DNA of 64,000 nt from Alloacidobacterium dinghuense (GTDB taxonomy: Bacteria; Acidobacteriota; Terriglobia; Terriglobales; Acidobacteriaceae), in contig NZ_CP060394.1 in assembly GCF_014274465.1 (NCBI RefSeq), forward strand, positions 1,922,001 through 1,986,000. Reading direction: 5' to 3'. Shown in pieces: positions 49,590 through 59,458 of the stretch. A model generated the notes under the pieces. It worked only from the letters and a program-made list of their open reading frames with translations, ran no database searches and was not told the DNA's origin. A program made the translations under genes and the position numbers. The stretch's first letter is position 1. Every line of letters begins with the position of its first letter.

Positions 49590-50520
49590 TTACGCCAAAG
49601 CCTCTTTCTTTGGAGATATGAGCATCTTCACTACTTTGCTGTTCGCGTCCTGCTTCGCACGCAGCGTAGAGTTGCCATAGACGTTCATCGTAGTCGCGAC
49701 ATTACTGTGCCGCATCAGATTTTGCTGAACGCCGATAGGCGCTCCCGTCTCGTCGAGCAATGAGCGATAGGTGTGCCGGAACGAGTGCCATCCCAGTCTC
49801 TGTATTCCTATCTCCGTGCCTTTCGGCCGGAGGATATTACGCTGGATGATTCCAGCATGGAAATAACGTCCTGTGACAGGCGACGGAAAGACAAGTCCTA
49901 CCCTTCGGTGTCCCTTCGCGCATGCAAGACCTGCGCGAAGATGGAATCGAGCGGAATATCGTCGTGAGACGCCTCGGTCTTTACTTTGCCGACACGCCCA
50001 CTAACGACGCCCTGCTGAACAAGGATTACACCGGTATCGAAGTCGATATGTTTCCACCTGAGGGCAAGAATTTCAGAGATCCTGAGGCCGGTACATATCG
50101 CCACGATAACCATGGTCCGATAGGGTTCGTGCAGAACATTTACCAATTCCTGAAGCTTCTCAGGAGTGATGACCTGCGGACGCCATTTCCTGGCGCTCGT
50201 ACCTTTCAGCTTTACCAATTCGACAGGATTACGCTGCAAGTCAAGCAGACCCCAAAGCATCGCGCGTTCAAAAAGCAAATGGGACAATGCGCGTACATGC
50301 GCCTTGGTCTTTCCTGCGAGGGGCAAGTCTTTCAACCATTCATTCTGTTCAAGGGGTTTGATATCCGTGAGGATGGTCGAACTCCATCGTGGCTGGATAT
50401 GTTTTGAGAAATACGAGTTGTATCCGGACACAGTGCTATAAGAGAGGCCGTCGATGACGGTGACGTTGCCCAAGAATCTCCTCAAAGCGCTCCTCGGTCT
50501 TAAACCGATCGATGACAACT
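49590..50520 (-). pseudogene. Degenerate tyrosine-type integrase next to tRNA-Asn
   Basis: On the minus strand the frame read down from about 50475 gives a core-binding and catalytic part (YSTVSGYNSYFSKHIQPRW; VAICTGLRISEILALRWKHIDFD; GRVGKVKTEASHDDIPLD) that stops at 49898. A different frame continues with FPSPVTGRYFHAG and the catalytic LGWHSFRHTYRSLLDETGAPIGVQQNLMRHSN..TTMNVYGNS to a stop at 49590, so there is a frameshift and loss of a stretch near 49900. Near 50490 the N-terminal part (VVIDRFKTEERFEEILG) is again in another frame. The first Arg, HxxR and Tyr are present but split, so no active enzyme. It points towards the tRNA, 55 bases away, as island integrases do. Confidence 0.85.
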
Positions 50521-50539
50521 CCCATTGTTGGCTTTTATG

Positions 50540-51222
50540 GGTACGGAAGGATTCCGGCCCGTTGATGTACGCGAGCGCCTCATCTGCTGCCGCACGGCTG
50601 TGATCAACCAACTGCGAGCTTTTCTGCTCGAACGAGGCATGACTTTTGCCAAGAGCCCGGCGAAGTTGAAGCAGGTGATGCCGGAGATCCTCGAAAACGC
50701 CGACTCCAACCTGACTCCTCGCATGCGCAACCTAGCTGCCGATCTCTGGACAGAGTGGAAGAGCAGAAGATCAAGGCCTCGGACCTCGAGGTCGAACAGA
50801 TTGCCACGTCCGATGCTGCCTGTCATCGCTTGCGCTCGATCCCAGGCATTGGTCCCTTGATCGCCACCGCGATCGTCGCAGCGATCGGCAACGGTGCCGC
50901 TTTCCGCAAGGGCCGGGAGTTTGCTGCCTTCGTCGGGCTTGTTCCGAGACAGCACTCGACCGGCGGCAAGACACGATTGCTCGGCATCAGCAAACGCGGC
51001 AACTCTTACCTCCGCAAGCTGCTCATCCATGGCGCTCGAGCTGCGGTCGTACGCATGAAGCGAGAACGTGCACCATTCGGAGCTTGGCTGAACGAGTTGG
51101 AAAAAAGAGCGCCGCGCAACGTTGTTGTCACCGCTACCGCCAACAAGCTCGCCCGGATCGCATGGGCTGTGCTGTCCAGTGGCGATCCGTACAGGCTCGC
51201 CAACCTAACTACGGCTCCTTGA
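50540..51222 (+). pseudogene. Truncated, frameshifted IS110-family transposase
   Basis: The frame ending at 50860 has RERLICCRTAVINQLRAFLLERGMTFA and MRNLAADLWTEW; the frame from 50755 continues EEQKIKASDLEVEQIATSD and the Transposase_20 part RLRSIPGIGPLIATAIVAAIG..FRKGREFAAFVGLVPRQHSTGGKTRLLGISKRGNSYLRKLLIHGARA. One frameshift near 50752 splits them. The N-terminal DEDD catalytic domain is missing, so it abuts or replaced the 5' end of the integrase on the other strand near 50520-50540. A dead remnant. Confidence 0.85.
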
Positions 51223-51816
51223 GCAAAGATACCAGACTACGCAGGACACTTACCCGCACCCAGAAACAAAATTAACCTTATCCACCGAAGTCTGCACCGA
51301 TAAGGCCAGACGAACGAACAGTCACAACGGCGTGCCTGCAATCTGCGTCCGAGAATGGTCTCCTACGGCCGATCGGCTTATAAGAACAGGCACGCGCGGA
51401 ACTCATCATGGCCAGGAGAAACTCTCCCACAAAAGCCGGATACATTCAACGCAGACTGCTTGCTTTCGTCCCTCAGCTTTACCCTTGCAGTCCCGCGGCG
51501 GACCATACATTCTCGGACAAATGATTCCTGTAGTTCCCGGAAAACGGGGATTTAAGTATATTCGCTGCTCAACGTTCATTGCGTCGGCAAGTTAGAGAAA
51601 TCGAGACTCTAGAGGCACAAATGGATAGCTCCGGGTTGCCCGTGACACGATCAGAATCCGGACCATTGGCTCCTCTTCGTGAGTGGCATCGTCCTAAATT
51701 TCGGTCACTATAGTTCCTATGCTTTACATTGAGGTGCTTCCCATTTCCCAAGCCGCTTGAACTACCGCTCACCGACGGCCAGCAGCTGACTCGAGCTATC
51801 CAGCGCGGAATCCGGA
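51223..51816. other. Stretch of degenerate sequence after the IS110 remnant
   Basis: About 590 bases with only short, unconvincing frames. No insertion-sequence ends, tRNA fragment or repeat of the tRNA-Asn 3' end was seen. Confidence 0.45.
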
Positions 51817-52254
51817 TCAGCCCGTAGTGATCGGCACCGTGTGATGGCCTCCTCCTGACGGATGGGCACCAAAATAGTCGGCCGCAGTAGCATAGGTACC
51901 GTCATTTCCGTCATTCCACCAACAGCCGATCCATAGATTTGTCGCTCCATTGAGTGATGCCTTATTGAAGGATAGTGTGTGATCGTAGGGTGGTTGAAAG
52001 TTAGGCGGTAAAACCAGCGACGCGTCGCTCCAGGTAGGGTTTGAATATTCAGTGACAAAGGCCATCAGGTAGACGCGCACCGACCGGTCAGTACCGGAAT
52101 TGAAAAATCTAATTGAGTAGGTCACTCCGTCCTGATTTGTTAGGAGCGTGAAGGGCATGTTTGGCTGCTCGTTGATCGCTGGATGGGCAGGATGCGGGGG
52201 ATTGGCGTCGATTCTGGAAGTTGTAAACTGCGGATTCGCTGACGATGAAGACAT
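51817..52254 (-). CDS. Orphan protein of unknown function in the decayed element
   Basis: 145 residues from the ATG at 52254, with AAGGA about 8 bases upstream. The sequence is rich in aromatic and polar residues (TYSIRFFNSGTDRSVRVYLMAFVTEYSNPTW; TNLWIGCWWNDGNDGTYATAADYFGAHPSGGGHH) and looks mostly beta-stranded, with no signal peptide. I do not recognise a family. Being beside a dead integrase and transposase, it may be element cargo. Confidence 0.6.
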   Translation of the reverse strand: MSSSSANPQFTTSRIDANPPHPAHPAINEQPNMPFTLLTNQDGVTYSIRFFNSGTDRSVRVYLMAFVTEYSNPTWSDASLVLPPNFQPPYDHTLSFNKASLNGATNLWIGCWWNDGNDGTYATAADYFGAHPSGGGHHTVPITTG

Positions 52255-52348
52255 TTGGTGTGTTCCTTTCGTAATTGCGACAACAAGTTTCCGAGGCAAT
52301 CATAGACAGTCAGGAGGCGACGCGGATAGTACCCTATCGTAACTTAGT

Positions 52349-52363
52349 GTCAATTAAATTGAC
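52349..52363. promoter_or_regulatory. Palindrome between divergent genes, possible operator
   Basis: GTCAATTAAATTGAC, a perfect palindrome of 7-bp arms around one A, in the 235-base gap between the orphan gene (minus) and the kinase gene (plus). TTGACG at 52359-52364 overlaps it and could be a -35, but the -10 is poor. Confidence 0.4.
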
Positions 52364-52489
52364 GTGCGAAGCAGAAGCGTTAAGTGATCTGGGTGTTTCG
52401 GGACGCAATACACTCATCTTGCGCGTGGAATAAACTTACGAGACCCCAGCCGAGAGCACGGTGATTAGCCCGGAATTTCCTCGGAGGGT

Positions 52490-55126
52490 TTGGGACCAGG
52501 TTTGGACGATCTCAGGAAGGACAACCTAGTCGGACAAGTTCTCCTGCACTACCAGGTGACGGAGCGCCTGGGTGAAGGAGGGATGGGCGTGGTGTATCGC
52601 GCCGTTGACCTGAAGCTGAAACGAACCGTCGCTCTTAAGTTTCTTCCTGCCTCGCAAGCCGTTCGCGAAGAGGTGAAGGAGCGCTTCATGCGCGAGGCTC
52701 TGGCCTCGTCAGCTCTCGACCACACCAACATTGGAACTCTTTACTCGGTCGAAGAGACCACCGACAGGCAATTGTTCCTTGTGATGGCCTGCTATGAGGG
52801 GCCAACGCTCGCGCAAAAGATGGCACGCGGACCGATGTCGGCTGATGATTCGGTTGCGATCGCATTGCAAGCCTGCCGTGGACTGTCGATCGCGCACAAG
52901 CAAGGCGTCGTGCACCGAGACATAAAGCCAAGCAACTTGATCTTTAATTCGCAAGGCGTGCTGAAGATCCTCGACTTTGGACTGGCGAAGCTGCATGGCA
53001 GTCCCGAACTGACTGCGCCTGGGTCAACCCTGGGGACGGCTGCATATATGGCCCCGGAGCAGGCGATGGGCAACCCTGCGGATCAACGTGCTGACCTGTG
53101 GTCGGTGGGTGTGGTGCTCTATGAGATGTTGAAGGGACGCGGGCTTTTCAACGGGTCAGATCTGCGATCCACGATTTATGCGGTCGTGTCGAAGGAACCG
53201 GAGCCAATCCCCCGTTTACCCGGTCTGCTGCAAGAAGTCCTGAGCAAGGCTCTGCAGAAGGATCCAGAGCGACGATATCAGACGGCCGACGAAATGATCG
53301 CTGCTCTTGAGGCCGTCCGCGGTATCGCTTTCCGGCTTGGATCGGACGACATCACGTTGAGCCGGATCGGGTTCGACCCGACGCCGAAAACTACCGCGAA
53401 AGTGCAGACCCCACCGCGAAGGCGATGGTTAGTCTCCGGCTTGGTGGCTTTGGTATTAGTGGCAGCGGCTATCGGACTTTGGATTCACGGGCGGAGGGCG
53501 GCGGCTGTATCGTCCGGAAAGCGAATCGCTGCACTGCCGCTGATGGCAGTGAATACAGAGAATGCCGCGGACGCCTCATCCACGCAAGCGCTGGCCGATG
53601 GATTGCGCTCGCAGTTGATTGCCGCCCTGGTTGATCGCGAGCGCGACAATCAGGGTTTGTGGATTGTGCCTGCAGCGCAGTTGACGGCACAGCACGTAAC
53701 CGATCCGGCTGGTGCGCGGCGCACGTTCGGCGCGGACCTGGCGATCACGGGCAGCCTTGCTGTTTCGGGGGAGCAACTACGTATCGTGTTGAGTTCTGTC
53801 GACACTGCTACGTCGAAGGTTTTGGCGTCGGAAGTAATTGAAGGCACCAAAGCCAACTTGCCCGCGCTGTCACAGAAAATGGCTCGGGCCTCTACAAAGA
53901 TGCTCGGATTGAAGTCAGGGGCTTCGTCGCCGGCGGCCGATCCACTGGCTGGCCTCACTCCGGCGGACGCCAACACATACATGGCGAGCATTGGCTATCT
54001 GGAAAACTGGGATAAGAGTGCGAATCTTGATGCAGCGATCACGGGCCTGGAGCAAGTTACGAAAACTGCGCCGAACTTCGCGCTGGGCTTCGCCGCCCTT
54101 GCCGACTGTTATCGCCGCCGCTACGAAACAACGAAAGACATACATGCTCTTGAATTGGCAGACCAGAACGTCAGCCACGCGATGCAGATTCGCGGCGACC
54201 TGCCGGATGTCGTATTGTCGCTGGGCGAAGTACGGTTACTGCAAGGCAGATATTCAGAGGCTTTATCTAACTTCGAGCGTGTGGTGACCCTCGACGATCG
54301 CAACGATCGAGCCTATCGTGGCCTGGCGAAGGCCTATGCGGCCACGGGGCTGCCCGACAAGGCGGAGGAAACGTGGCAAAAGGCAGTCGCGTTGCGTCCC
54401 AACTCGGCGGATGCGTATACCCAACTCGGACTCTTCGAGTTGTATCGGAGTAACTATGCCAAGGCCGTAGTCGAGCTTCGCCGGGCCCTCAGCCTGGCGC
54501 CCGCTAATGCAAGGTATATGTCCAATCTGGGAGTCGCATTGCTCTATGCGGGATCGCTCGCCGAGAGCCGGAAGGTCCTGCAGGATTCGATTCGCGTGGA
54601 ACCGAACTATGCGGCCTATACGAACCTTGGCAATCTCGACTTGAAGCAGGGGCGCTATGCCGAGGCAGCCGCCGATTATGAGAACGCACTTGAGATCAAC
54701 AAGAGCGATTACCACGTATGGTCAAACCTGGCCGTCGCTTACTCGATGACCCCGGGCCAGAAAGAGCGAGCGAAGGATGGGTTTCTGCATGCGGCCACAT
54801 TGTGCAGGGAGGCGCTGAAGGCCAATCCGAACGATGCAGGCATGCTTTCAGATCTCGCGATGTTCGTGGCGTCGGAGGGCGACGAACGCCAAGAGCCGCT
54901 GGTGCTGATCGAACGGGCGTTGGCACTAGCGCCGCAGGATACAGACGTGCAGTTCAACGCGGCCGAAACCTATGAATCCCTTGGCTATCGCAAAGAAGCA
55001 CTGGACTGGGTCGCGAAACTGATTACGGCCGGATATCCCCTCGACGATATCAACCAGAGCCCTGTGTTGGCGGATCTCGTCAAGGACAAACGTTACCAGA
55101 GCATTGTCCAAGCGCAGAAAAAATAG
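52490..55126 (+). CDS. Membrane-anchored Ser/Thr protein kinase with C-terminal TPR repeats
   Basis: 878 residues; TTG start at 52490 just after GGAGG (an alternative TTG lies at 52502). Kinase domain about 20-280: LGEGGMGVVYRA (P-loop), K50 in VALKFL, HRDIKPSN with catalytic D144, D162 in LDFGLA, and APEQAMG. A single membrane helix at about 310-332 (WLVSGLVALVLVAAAIGLW). The outside part begins with a region about 345-460 that resembles adenylate-cyclase-associated TPR kinases (IAALPLMAVNTENAADA), then eight or so TPRs (about 495-860). All kinase residues are intact. It probably senses an envelope signal; targets unknown. Acidobacteria carry many such proteins. Confidence 0.92.
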   Translation: MGPGLDDLRKDNLVGQVLLHYQVTERLGEGGMGVVYRAVDLKLKRTVALKFLPASQAVREEVKERFMREALASSALDHTNIGTLYSVEETTDRQLFLVMACYEGPTLAQKMARGPMSADDSVAIALQACRGLSIAHKQGVVHRDIKPSNLIFNSQGVLKILDFGLAKLHGSPELTAPGSTLGTAAYMAPEQAMGNPADQRADLWSVGVVLYEMLKGRGLFNGSDLRSTIYAVVSKEPEPIPRLPGLLQEVLSKALQKDPERRYQTADEMIAALEAVRGIAFRLGSDDITLSRIGFDPTPKTTAKVQTPPRRRWLVSGLVALVLVAAAIGLWIHGRRAAAVSSGKRIAALPLMAVNTENAADASSTQALADGLRSQLIAALVDRERDNQGLWIVPAAQLTAQHVTDPAGARRTFGADLAITGSLAVSGEQLRIVLSSVDTATSKVLASEVIEGTKANLPALSQKMARASTKMLGLKSGASSPAADPLAGLTPADANTYMASIGYLENWDKSANLDAAITGLEQVTKTAPNFALGFAALADCYRRRYETTKDIHALELADQNVSHAMQIRGDLPDVVLSLGEVRLLQGRYSEALSNFERVVTLDDRNDRAYRGLAKAYAATGLPDKAEETWQKAVALRPNSADAYTQLGLFELYRSNYAKAVVELRRALSLAPANARYMSNLGVALLYAGSLAESRKVLQDSIRVEPNYAAYTNLGNLDLKQGRYAEAAADYENALEINKSDYHVWSNLAVAYSMTPGQKERAKDGFLHAATLCREALKANPNDAGMLSDLAMFVASEGDERQEPLVLIERALALAPQDTDVQFNAAETYESLGYRKEALDWVAKLITAGYPLDDINQSPVLADLVKDKRYQSIVQAQKK

Positions 55127-55657
55127 CACCAACGGAATCTGCAGCTCGAATACAGCCCTGAACGTCAACCCTTGCTTTTGTCATTAGAGCAAACGTGGAG
55201 GCGGCGAGAATAGTCACAGTTAGTCCTTACTTTTACCCAGTCCGATAGCGTCATAGTTGTCGGCAAGCCGGAGAGCGCTGGGGCGATGAGTAATAGTCGC
55301 CCCTACTGCGACAATAATCACCGCGCGTAGAAGCCGACTCCCTATTCGTCAGCAAACACGCGGGTTCATGGATTGATACTGAGAACGCCGCTGCGTTGAG
55401 TAATGTCCGGTTAGTCGCCAACCCGGAAATAACGATTGTGGTAACGCTGCGCTCGCCGTAACCATGTCGTAAGTTCCGGATTGTTTGAATGGAAAGTCGG
55501 CGAGGAGCGCGAGGTGTTACAAGAAGCTGAACTCAGCACCCAAGCTGATTCAGAGAACAACCTCGGAGACTCCTCGAAGACGATATGTATTACATCGGAC
55601 TGGAGCATCTGGGCGGCGTTGGCATTGTCAGGATTCAAATACAACGACTTCTAGTTC
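55127..55657. other. Intergenic stretch between convergent genes
   Basis: 531 bases without a supported gene. A 77-codon frame at 55411-55644 on the minus strand lacks features and a ribosome site. No terminator was clear. Confidence 0.45.
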
Positions 55658-57130
55658 TTAATAGCCAGTTCGTTTTGCGCCATCGCCCGTATATGCGTCT
55701 TCTTCTTTCCTCCTCCCAATCCCAATCTCCATCGAGGTGTTCTTAGGGAATACTACTTCGTTCCCTCGCGCGATGAAGTGCAAATAGACCGACATCGCGG
55801 CACCATAAACTCCCATCGTGTAACCGAGCGCGCGCGAGTGCACCGCCAGGCCCAGCACCATCCCCACCACCTTGAAGCCGTTTACGCCGCCCGCAACCTG
55901 GGCACCTGTGTTGGCTTTAACGTGATCCACGCCATTGTCCACGTCGTTGTCACCACTGCCCATGGAGGCGGCCGCCAAGGTGAGCGACACGGCCGTGGCC
56001 AGGTAGCGGGTCTTCGGCGTCGTGGCTTCGGCTCCGCCTTCCGAGTCGAGCTTTACGTTGGCGTCTTTGCCGGACTGTACACCTTCCAGCGTGGCTTCCA
56101 CTTTCTCCGCAATGCCATCCGGCGGAATCAGCTGCTGGAATGCGATGCGCAGTTGTCCATTTTTTTTCATGTGCCGGGCGGGCTGGACCTGCCGAACCGT
56201 ACCATTAAGCCGGCTCCCTTGAGGCAGGATCAAGTGGCCTTCGCCATCCAGAAGCGGCTGGGATATGACCGCGACCACAGCCTCGCCCTTCTGCGTGGTG
56301 GCCGACGTGAGCGCAGTGATCAGACGCGCGTGCACCACGCTGCCTGGCGGCATCGGGCCACCGATAGACGCCGCCATCTGGGGCGTCATCAGCTCGGTGC
56401 CAAAATCCAGTGGTGCGGTGAGTTCCGCAAAGTAAACCGTGCCCACAGGAATGTACTGCCTATGAACCGGTAGCTGCGCCTCAACGTATCGTTTCAGCCG
56501 TTGCAGTCGCCCGGGCGTCTTCAGCTGTTTCATCGCGTTATCCCATTGCTGCTGGGCTTGCTCTTTCGCCTGTTTCGTTTTCTCGGAGGCGACGTCCTTG
56601 ACGCTCGTTTTCTTTTCTTTGCCGTCCGCGGCCGCAACAAAGCGGATTACCTGGCCCGAACCCGGCGTCACACTCGACTGCAGCTGGAAGTGCCTTCCGT
56701 CTGCCAGCACTAGCTCGTCAAAATTCACTTCTACTTTCCGTTCAGGAGTAAAGTCCGCATTCAGCGCCTCCATCGTGCGTTTCCCGCCAGAGATCTCGCC
56801 GATTTTCGTAACTCGGCCAGTGACCTCTGATCCCATGGGGACGACGATGCGGTCAAACGCATAGACCGGCTCGACAATGCGCGCGTGAATCGGCTGCCCC
56901 ACCCTCTTGACACGGAGTTCCTGGTCCAAGGCCACTTGCAACGGTGTGCCCTTGGGAACGGAGAGGGCAACGGATTGCGGGGGCGTGGTCGCACTTGGCA
57001 CGCTCGACACCGGCGCCGATCTGCGGGCGGAGCCGGGCGTGAGTTGGGGAATGGGCGCCTGTTGCGCTTCCATTACGCCCAAGTATCCCAAGGCGAGCAG
57101 GATGGCCCAGAGTGCCCGTCTGATCGGCAT
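55658..57130 (-). CDS. Secreted periplasmic protein with two related beta-rich repeats
   Basis: 490 residues from the ATG at 57130, with GGAGAG about 7 bases upstream; the frame opens 28 codons earlier. Signal peptide about 1-23 (ALWAILLALGYLGVMEAQQ). Two stretches have the same plan: GTPLQVALDQELRVKRVGQPIHARIVEPVYAFDRIVVPMGSEVTGRVT and PPGSVVHARLITALTSATTQKGEAVVAVISQPLLDGEGHLILPQGSRLNGTV. That pattern (PxGSxVxGRV) recalls TrbI/VirB10 beta domains, but there are no other conjugation genes. A C-terminal Gly/Ala segment (LGLAVHSRALGYTMGVYGAAMSVYL) is hydrophobic. Function unknown, possibly envelope-associated. Confidence 0.72.
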   Translation of the reverse strand: MPIRRALWAILLALGYLGVMEAQQAPIPQLTPGSARRSAPVSSVPSATTPPQSVALSVPKGTPLQVALDQELRVKRVGQPIHARIVEPVYAFDRIVVPMGSEVTGRVTKIGEISGGKRTMEALNADFTPERKVEVNFDELVLADGRHFQLQSSVTPGSGQVIRFVAAADGKEKKTSVKDVASEKTKQAKEQAQQQWDNAMKQLKTPGRLQRLKRYVEAQLPVHRQYIPVGTVYFAELTAPLDFGTELMTPQMAASIGGPMPPGSVVHARLITALTSATTQKGEAVVAVISQPLLDGEGHLILPQGSRLNGTVRQVQPARHMKKNGQLRIAFQQLIPPDGIAEKVEATLEGVQSGKDANVKLDSEGGAEATTPKTRYLATAVSLTLAAASMGSGDNDVDNGVDHVKANTGAQVAGGVNGFKVVGMVLGLAVHSRALGYTMGVYGAAMSVYLHFIARGNEVVFPKNTSMEIGIGRRKEEDAYTGDGAKRTGY

Positions 57131-57640
57131 TTCAGCTCTCTCTCCGAAGGCTAATAGCGGTTGCCGCGCCCGCTTCGGGCTGACGGCAAACCTGTTACGG
57201 AACAAGACCTTCAAAGACCGCGCGACGCTGGCGCCGCGAAATTCGTTGCATCGGCCCTAGGCGCGCAGGTTAGTGTGGCTATTGTATGCCGATGCCGATT
57301 CTGCCGTCACACCGACGTCAAAATTTCTAATACGGGTCGCGTAAAGGTAACGTCCATGAAGGTCTGAAGCCATTTCTAATCGCCGGATGTCCGGTTCTGC
57401 GAGCCAGCGAACTTCAGTTCCAGCGTAAGTGTACGGTCGGTCAGCGTCGGCTTGCGCGATGGGATTCATTGCGAGAGTGTGGGCAACCCTTAAGTTTAAT
57501 TACAAGTAACATCAAGGTAGCCGGTTATAGGGGAATAGCACCATCGTGTCCTAATCGCACTAGCAGACTTCTCTTCCATCAGCCAGCGCCACTTATCCTA
57601 GGCATACTAAAATTGCATCGAGCGAAGTTCGGAGGTGCGG
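57131..57640. other. Intergenic stretch between divergent genes
   Basis: 510 bases before the AraC gene. Frames inside are short and unlike proteins. It must hold promoters for both flanking genes; none stands out. Confidence 0.45.
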
Positions 57641-58534
57641 GTGTCTGGCTCCGGCTCAATGACTGGACTCGTTTCCACCGAGGATACCGGAAATCTCCTC
57701 AAGCCTGTTTCTTCAACAATAAGGTTGAGCAACCACCTCACATTTGAGAATTATGTGTCCTCAGGGATTGTCGAAGTCCCAGAGTTAGAGAATCCTCTCC
57801 ACGTTTTGATTCTGCGCACCGGGTCCCCATCTATATTTGAATGGCGCAGGAGCGGGCGCGATCACTGCGCAGAACTGCCGCCTGGAAGCGTGTCTTTGTT
57901 CCCGGCCGGCTTACGCCAGGCGGCAAGGGTGTTTCGACCTCAGCCGGGCATGGCCTCCATGCTGCAAATTCAGCCACGATTTTTTGACCGCAGCATTGGA
58001 GAACTTGCGAAAGGCAGGAAAGTGGAACTGATTCGGCATGCGCATTTGGATGATACTCAGATTGCCCGGCTCATCGAGTCGTTGCGTGCGGATATTGCTG
58101 CCGGATCTCCCAGCGGCTCGCTCTTTGCCGAGTCCGTTGCTATGGCTCTTTCCGCACACATCGCCCAGCAATACTCCACTCTTACGACACAGCCTGAACG
58201 ATATCGTGGTGGCCTTTCGCGCTTCAGGCTAAATAGAGTGCTTGAGTACATCAACGCTCACCTCAGCGACAACCTTGAGTTAAATGTCCTGGCCGAGGTC
58301 GCGGGAGTGAACATGTATCACTTCGCCAGAGCGTTTAAACAAAGCACTGGTGAAACCCCGCATCAGCATGTGCTCAGAAGACGCATCGAACGCGCTAAGG
58401 AGTTTCTTCGTGATTCAAGATCTTCCGTTATTGAAGCGAGCGCGCGTACGGGCTTTGTGGACCAAAGCCACTTCAGCAAGGTCTTCCGGCGCATTGTGGG
58501 TATTGCCCCGAGCGAATTTCGCAACAACACATGA
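57641..58534 (+). CDS. AraC-family transcriptional regulator
   Basis: 297 residues from a GTG at 57641, which has GGAGG 5 bases upstream; ATG at 57659 is possible. N-terminal cupin-like sensing part (about 30-185), then two HTH motifs: LELNVLAEVAGVNMYHFARAFKQSTGETPHQHVLRRRIERAKEFL and the C-terminal SVIEASARTGFVDQSHFSKVFRRIVGIAPSEFR, the AraC signature. Convergent with the SDR gene, only 1 base between stops. It could control the SDR-YeiH-monooxygenase group, which is context only. Confidence 0.92.
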   Translation: MSGSGSMTGLVSTEDTGNLLKPVSSTIRLSNHLTFENYVSSGIVEVPELENPLHVLILRTGSPSIFEWRRSGRDHCAELPPGSVSLFPAGLRQAARVFRPQPGMASMLQIQPRFFDRSIGELAKGRKVELIRHAHLDDTQIARLIESLRADIAAGSPSGSLFAESVAMALSAHIAQQYSTLTTQPERYRGGLSRFRLNRVLEYINAHLSDNLELNVLAEVAGVNMYHFARAFKQSTGETPHQHVLRRRIERAKEFLRDSRSSVIEASARTGFVDQSHFSKVFRRIVGIAPSEFRNNT

Positions 58535-58535
58535 T

Positions 58536-59360
58536 TCACATAGACTGCCTCATCTCCTTGTCCGTTGCAGAGGCTGCGGACATTGCCGCAGGTCGCAGGA
58601 ATGGACGCTGAGCTGTGAGGCCTCCGTCCAAAACAAGAGACTGACCTGTGTAGTACGAAGAGTTGTCAGAGAGGAGCCAGGCCACGGCATCGGCTACCTC
58701 TTCAGGGAAGCCGATGCGGCGAACCGGATGGATGCCCGCCATCTGATCGAGCACCTCCTGACTGCCGAAGACCTGGCGCAGCATTTCGGTTTGGATCGCC
58801 CCTGGACTGATGGCGTTCACACGGATGCCGCGAGGCCCATATTCGATGGCTGCCGATTTTGTCAGCCCGATGATTGCATGCTTGCTGGCTGCATAGATAG
58901 AAGATCCGGGCGTGGCCAACAGTCCGCTCACAGACGCCGTGTTCACGATTGAGCCGCCCCATCCCTGCCTGAGCATCTGGAGAATTTCCTGCTGTAGGGC
59001 GATGAAGAGACCTTTTACGTTGAGTGAAAACACGTCATCGAAATTTGTCTCGGTTTGATCGGTGATAAGGCCGTTCTGTCCGGATGTTCCGGCATTGTTA
59101 AGTGCGTAATCGAGACGCCCGTAGAGGTTCAGGGTTGCCGGAACAATTCTCCTCACCTCGTCGGGGTGGCTGAGGTCGGCCTTGAAGAAGACTGCCTCAG
59201 CCCCGTCGCGGAGAAGCTCAGATTCAATGCGCCGGCCATCGTTCTCATCCCTGCCAACAAACACCGTTCTTGCCCCGAGACTTGCCATGTGGCGTACGGT
59301 CGCCTCGCCAATGCCTGCTGTGCCGCCTGTAACAAGGACAACTCTGCCTTTAAAGTTCAT
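58536..59360 (-). CDS. Short-chain dehydrogenase/reductase
   Basis: 274 residues from the ATG at 59360 (MNFKGRVVLVTGGTAGIGEAT); an upstream ATG at 59432 would add 24 basic residues. Classical SDR: TGGTAGIG (NAD(P) site), NNAGTSG, catalytic S in NTASVSG and Y-x3-K in SSIYAASKHA, then ISPGAIQTEM. Cytoplasmic oxidoreductase of unknown substrate. It follows the yeiH gene on the same strand by about 100 bases. Confidence 0.9.
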   Translation of the reverse strand: MNFKGRVVLVTGGTAGIGEATVRHMASLGARTVFVGRDENDGRRIESELLRDGAEAVFFKADLSHPDEVRRIVPATLNLYGRLDYALNNAGTSGQNGLITDQTETNFDDVFSLNVKGLFIALQQEILQMLRQGWGGSIVNTASVSGLLATPGSSIYAASKHAIIGLTKSAAIEYGPRGIRVNAISPGAIQTEMLRQVFGSQEVLDQMAGIHPVRRIGFPEEVADAVAWLLSDNSSYYTGQSLVLDGGLTAQRPFLRPAAMSAASATDKEMRQSM

Positions 59361-59458
59361 AGACGGCACGTTCCGCGTGTGCGTTCGAGTTCGCGACCTC
59401 ATACTGTTCGCATTTGATGTTGCGGTCGGCATGCCGCCTTTGGCCTGACAGGTCTCGC

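Noticed and set aside
55411-55644. 77-codon minus-strand frame
   Set aside because: No ribosome site, no motif, and no support from neighbours; could be a relic, but evidence is too thin.
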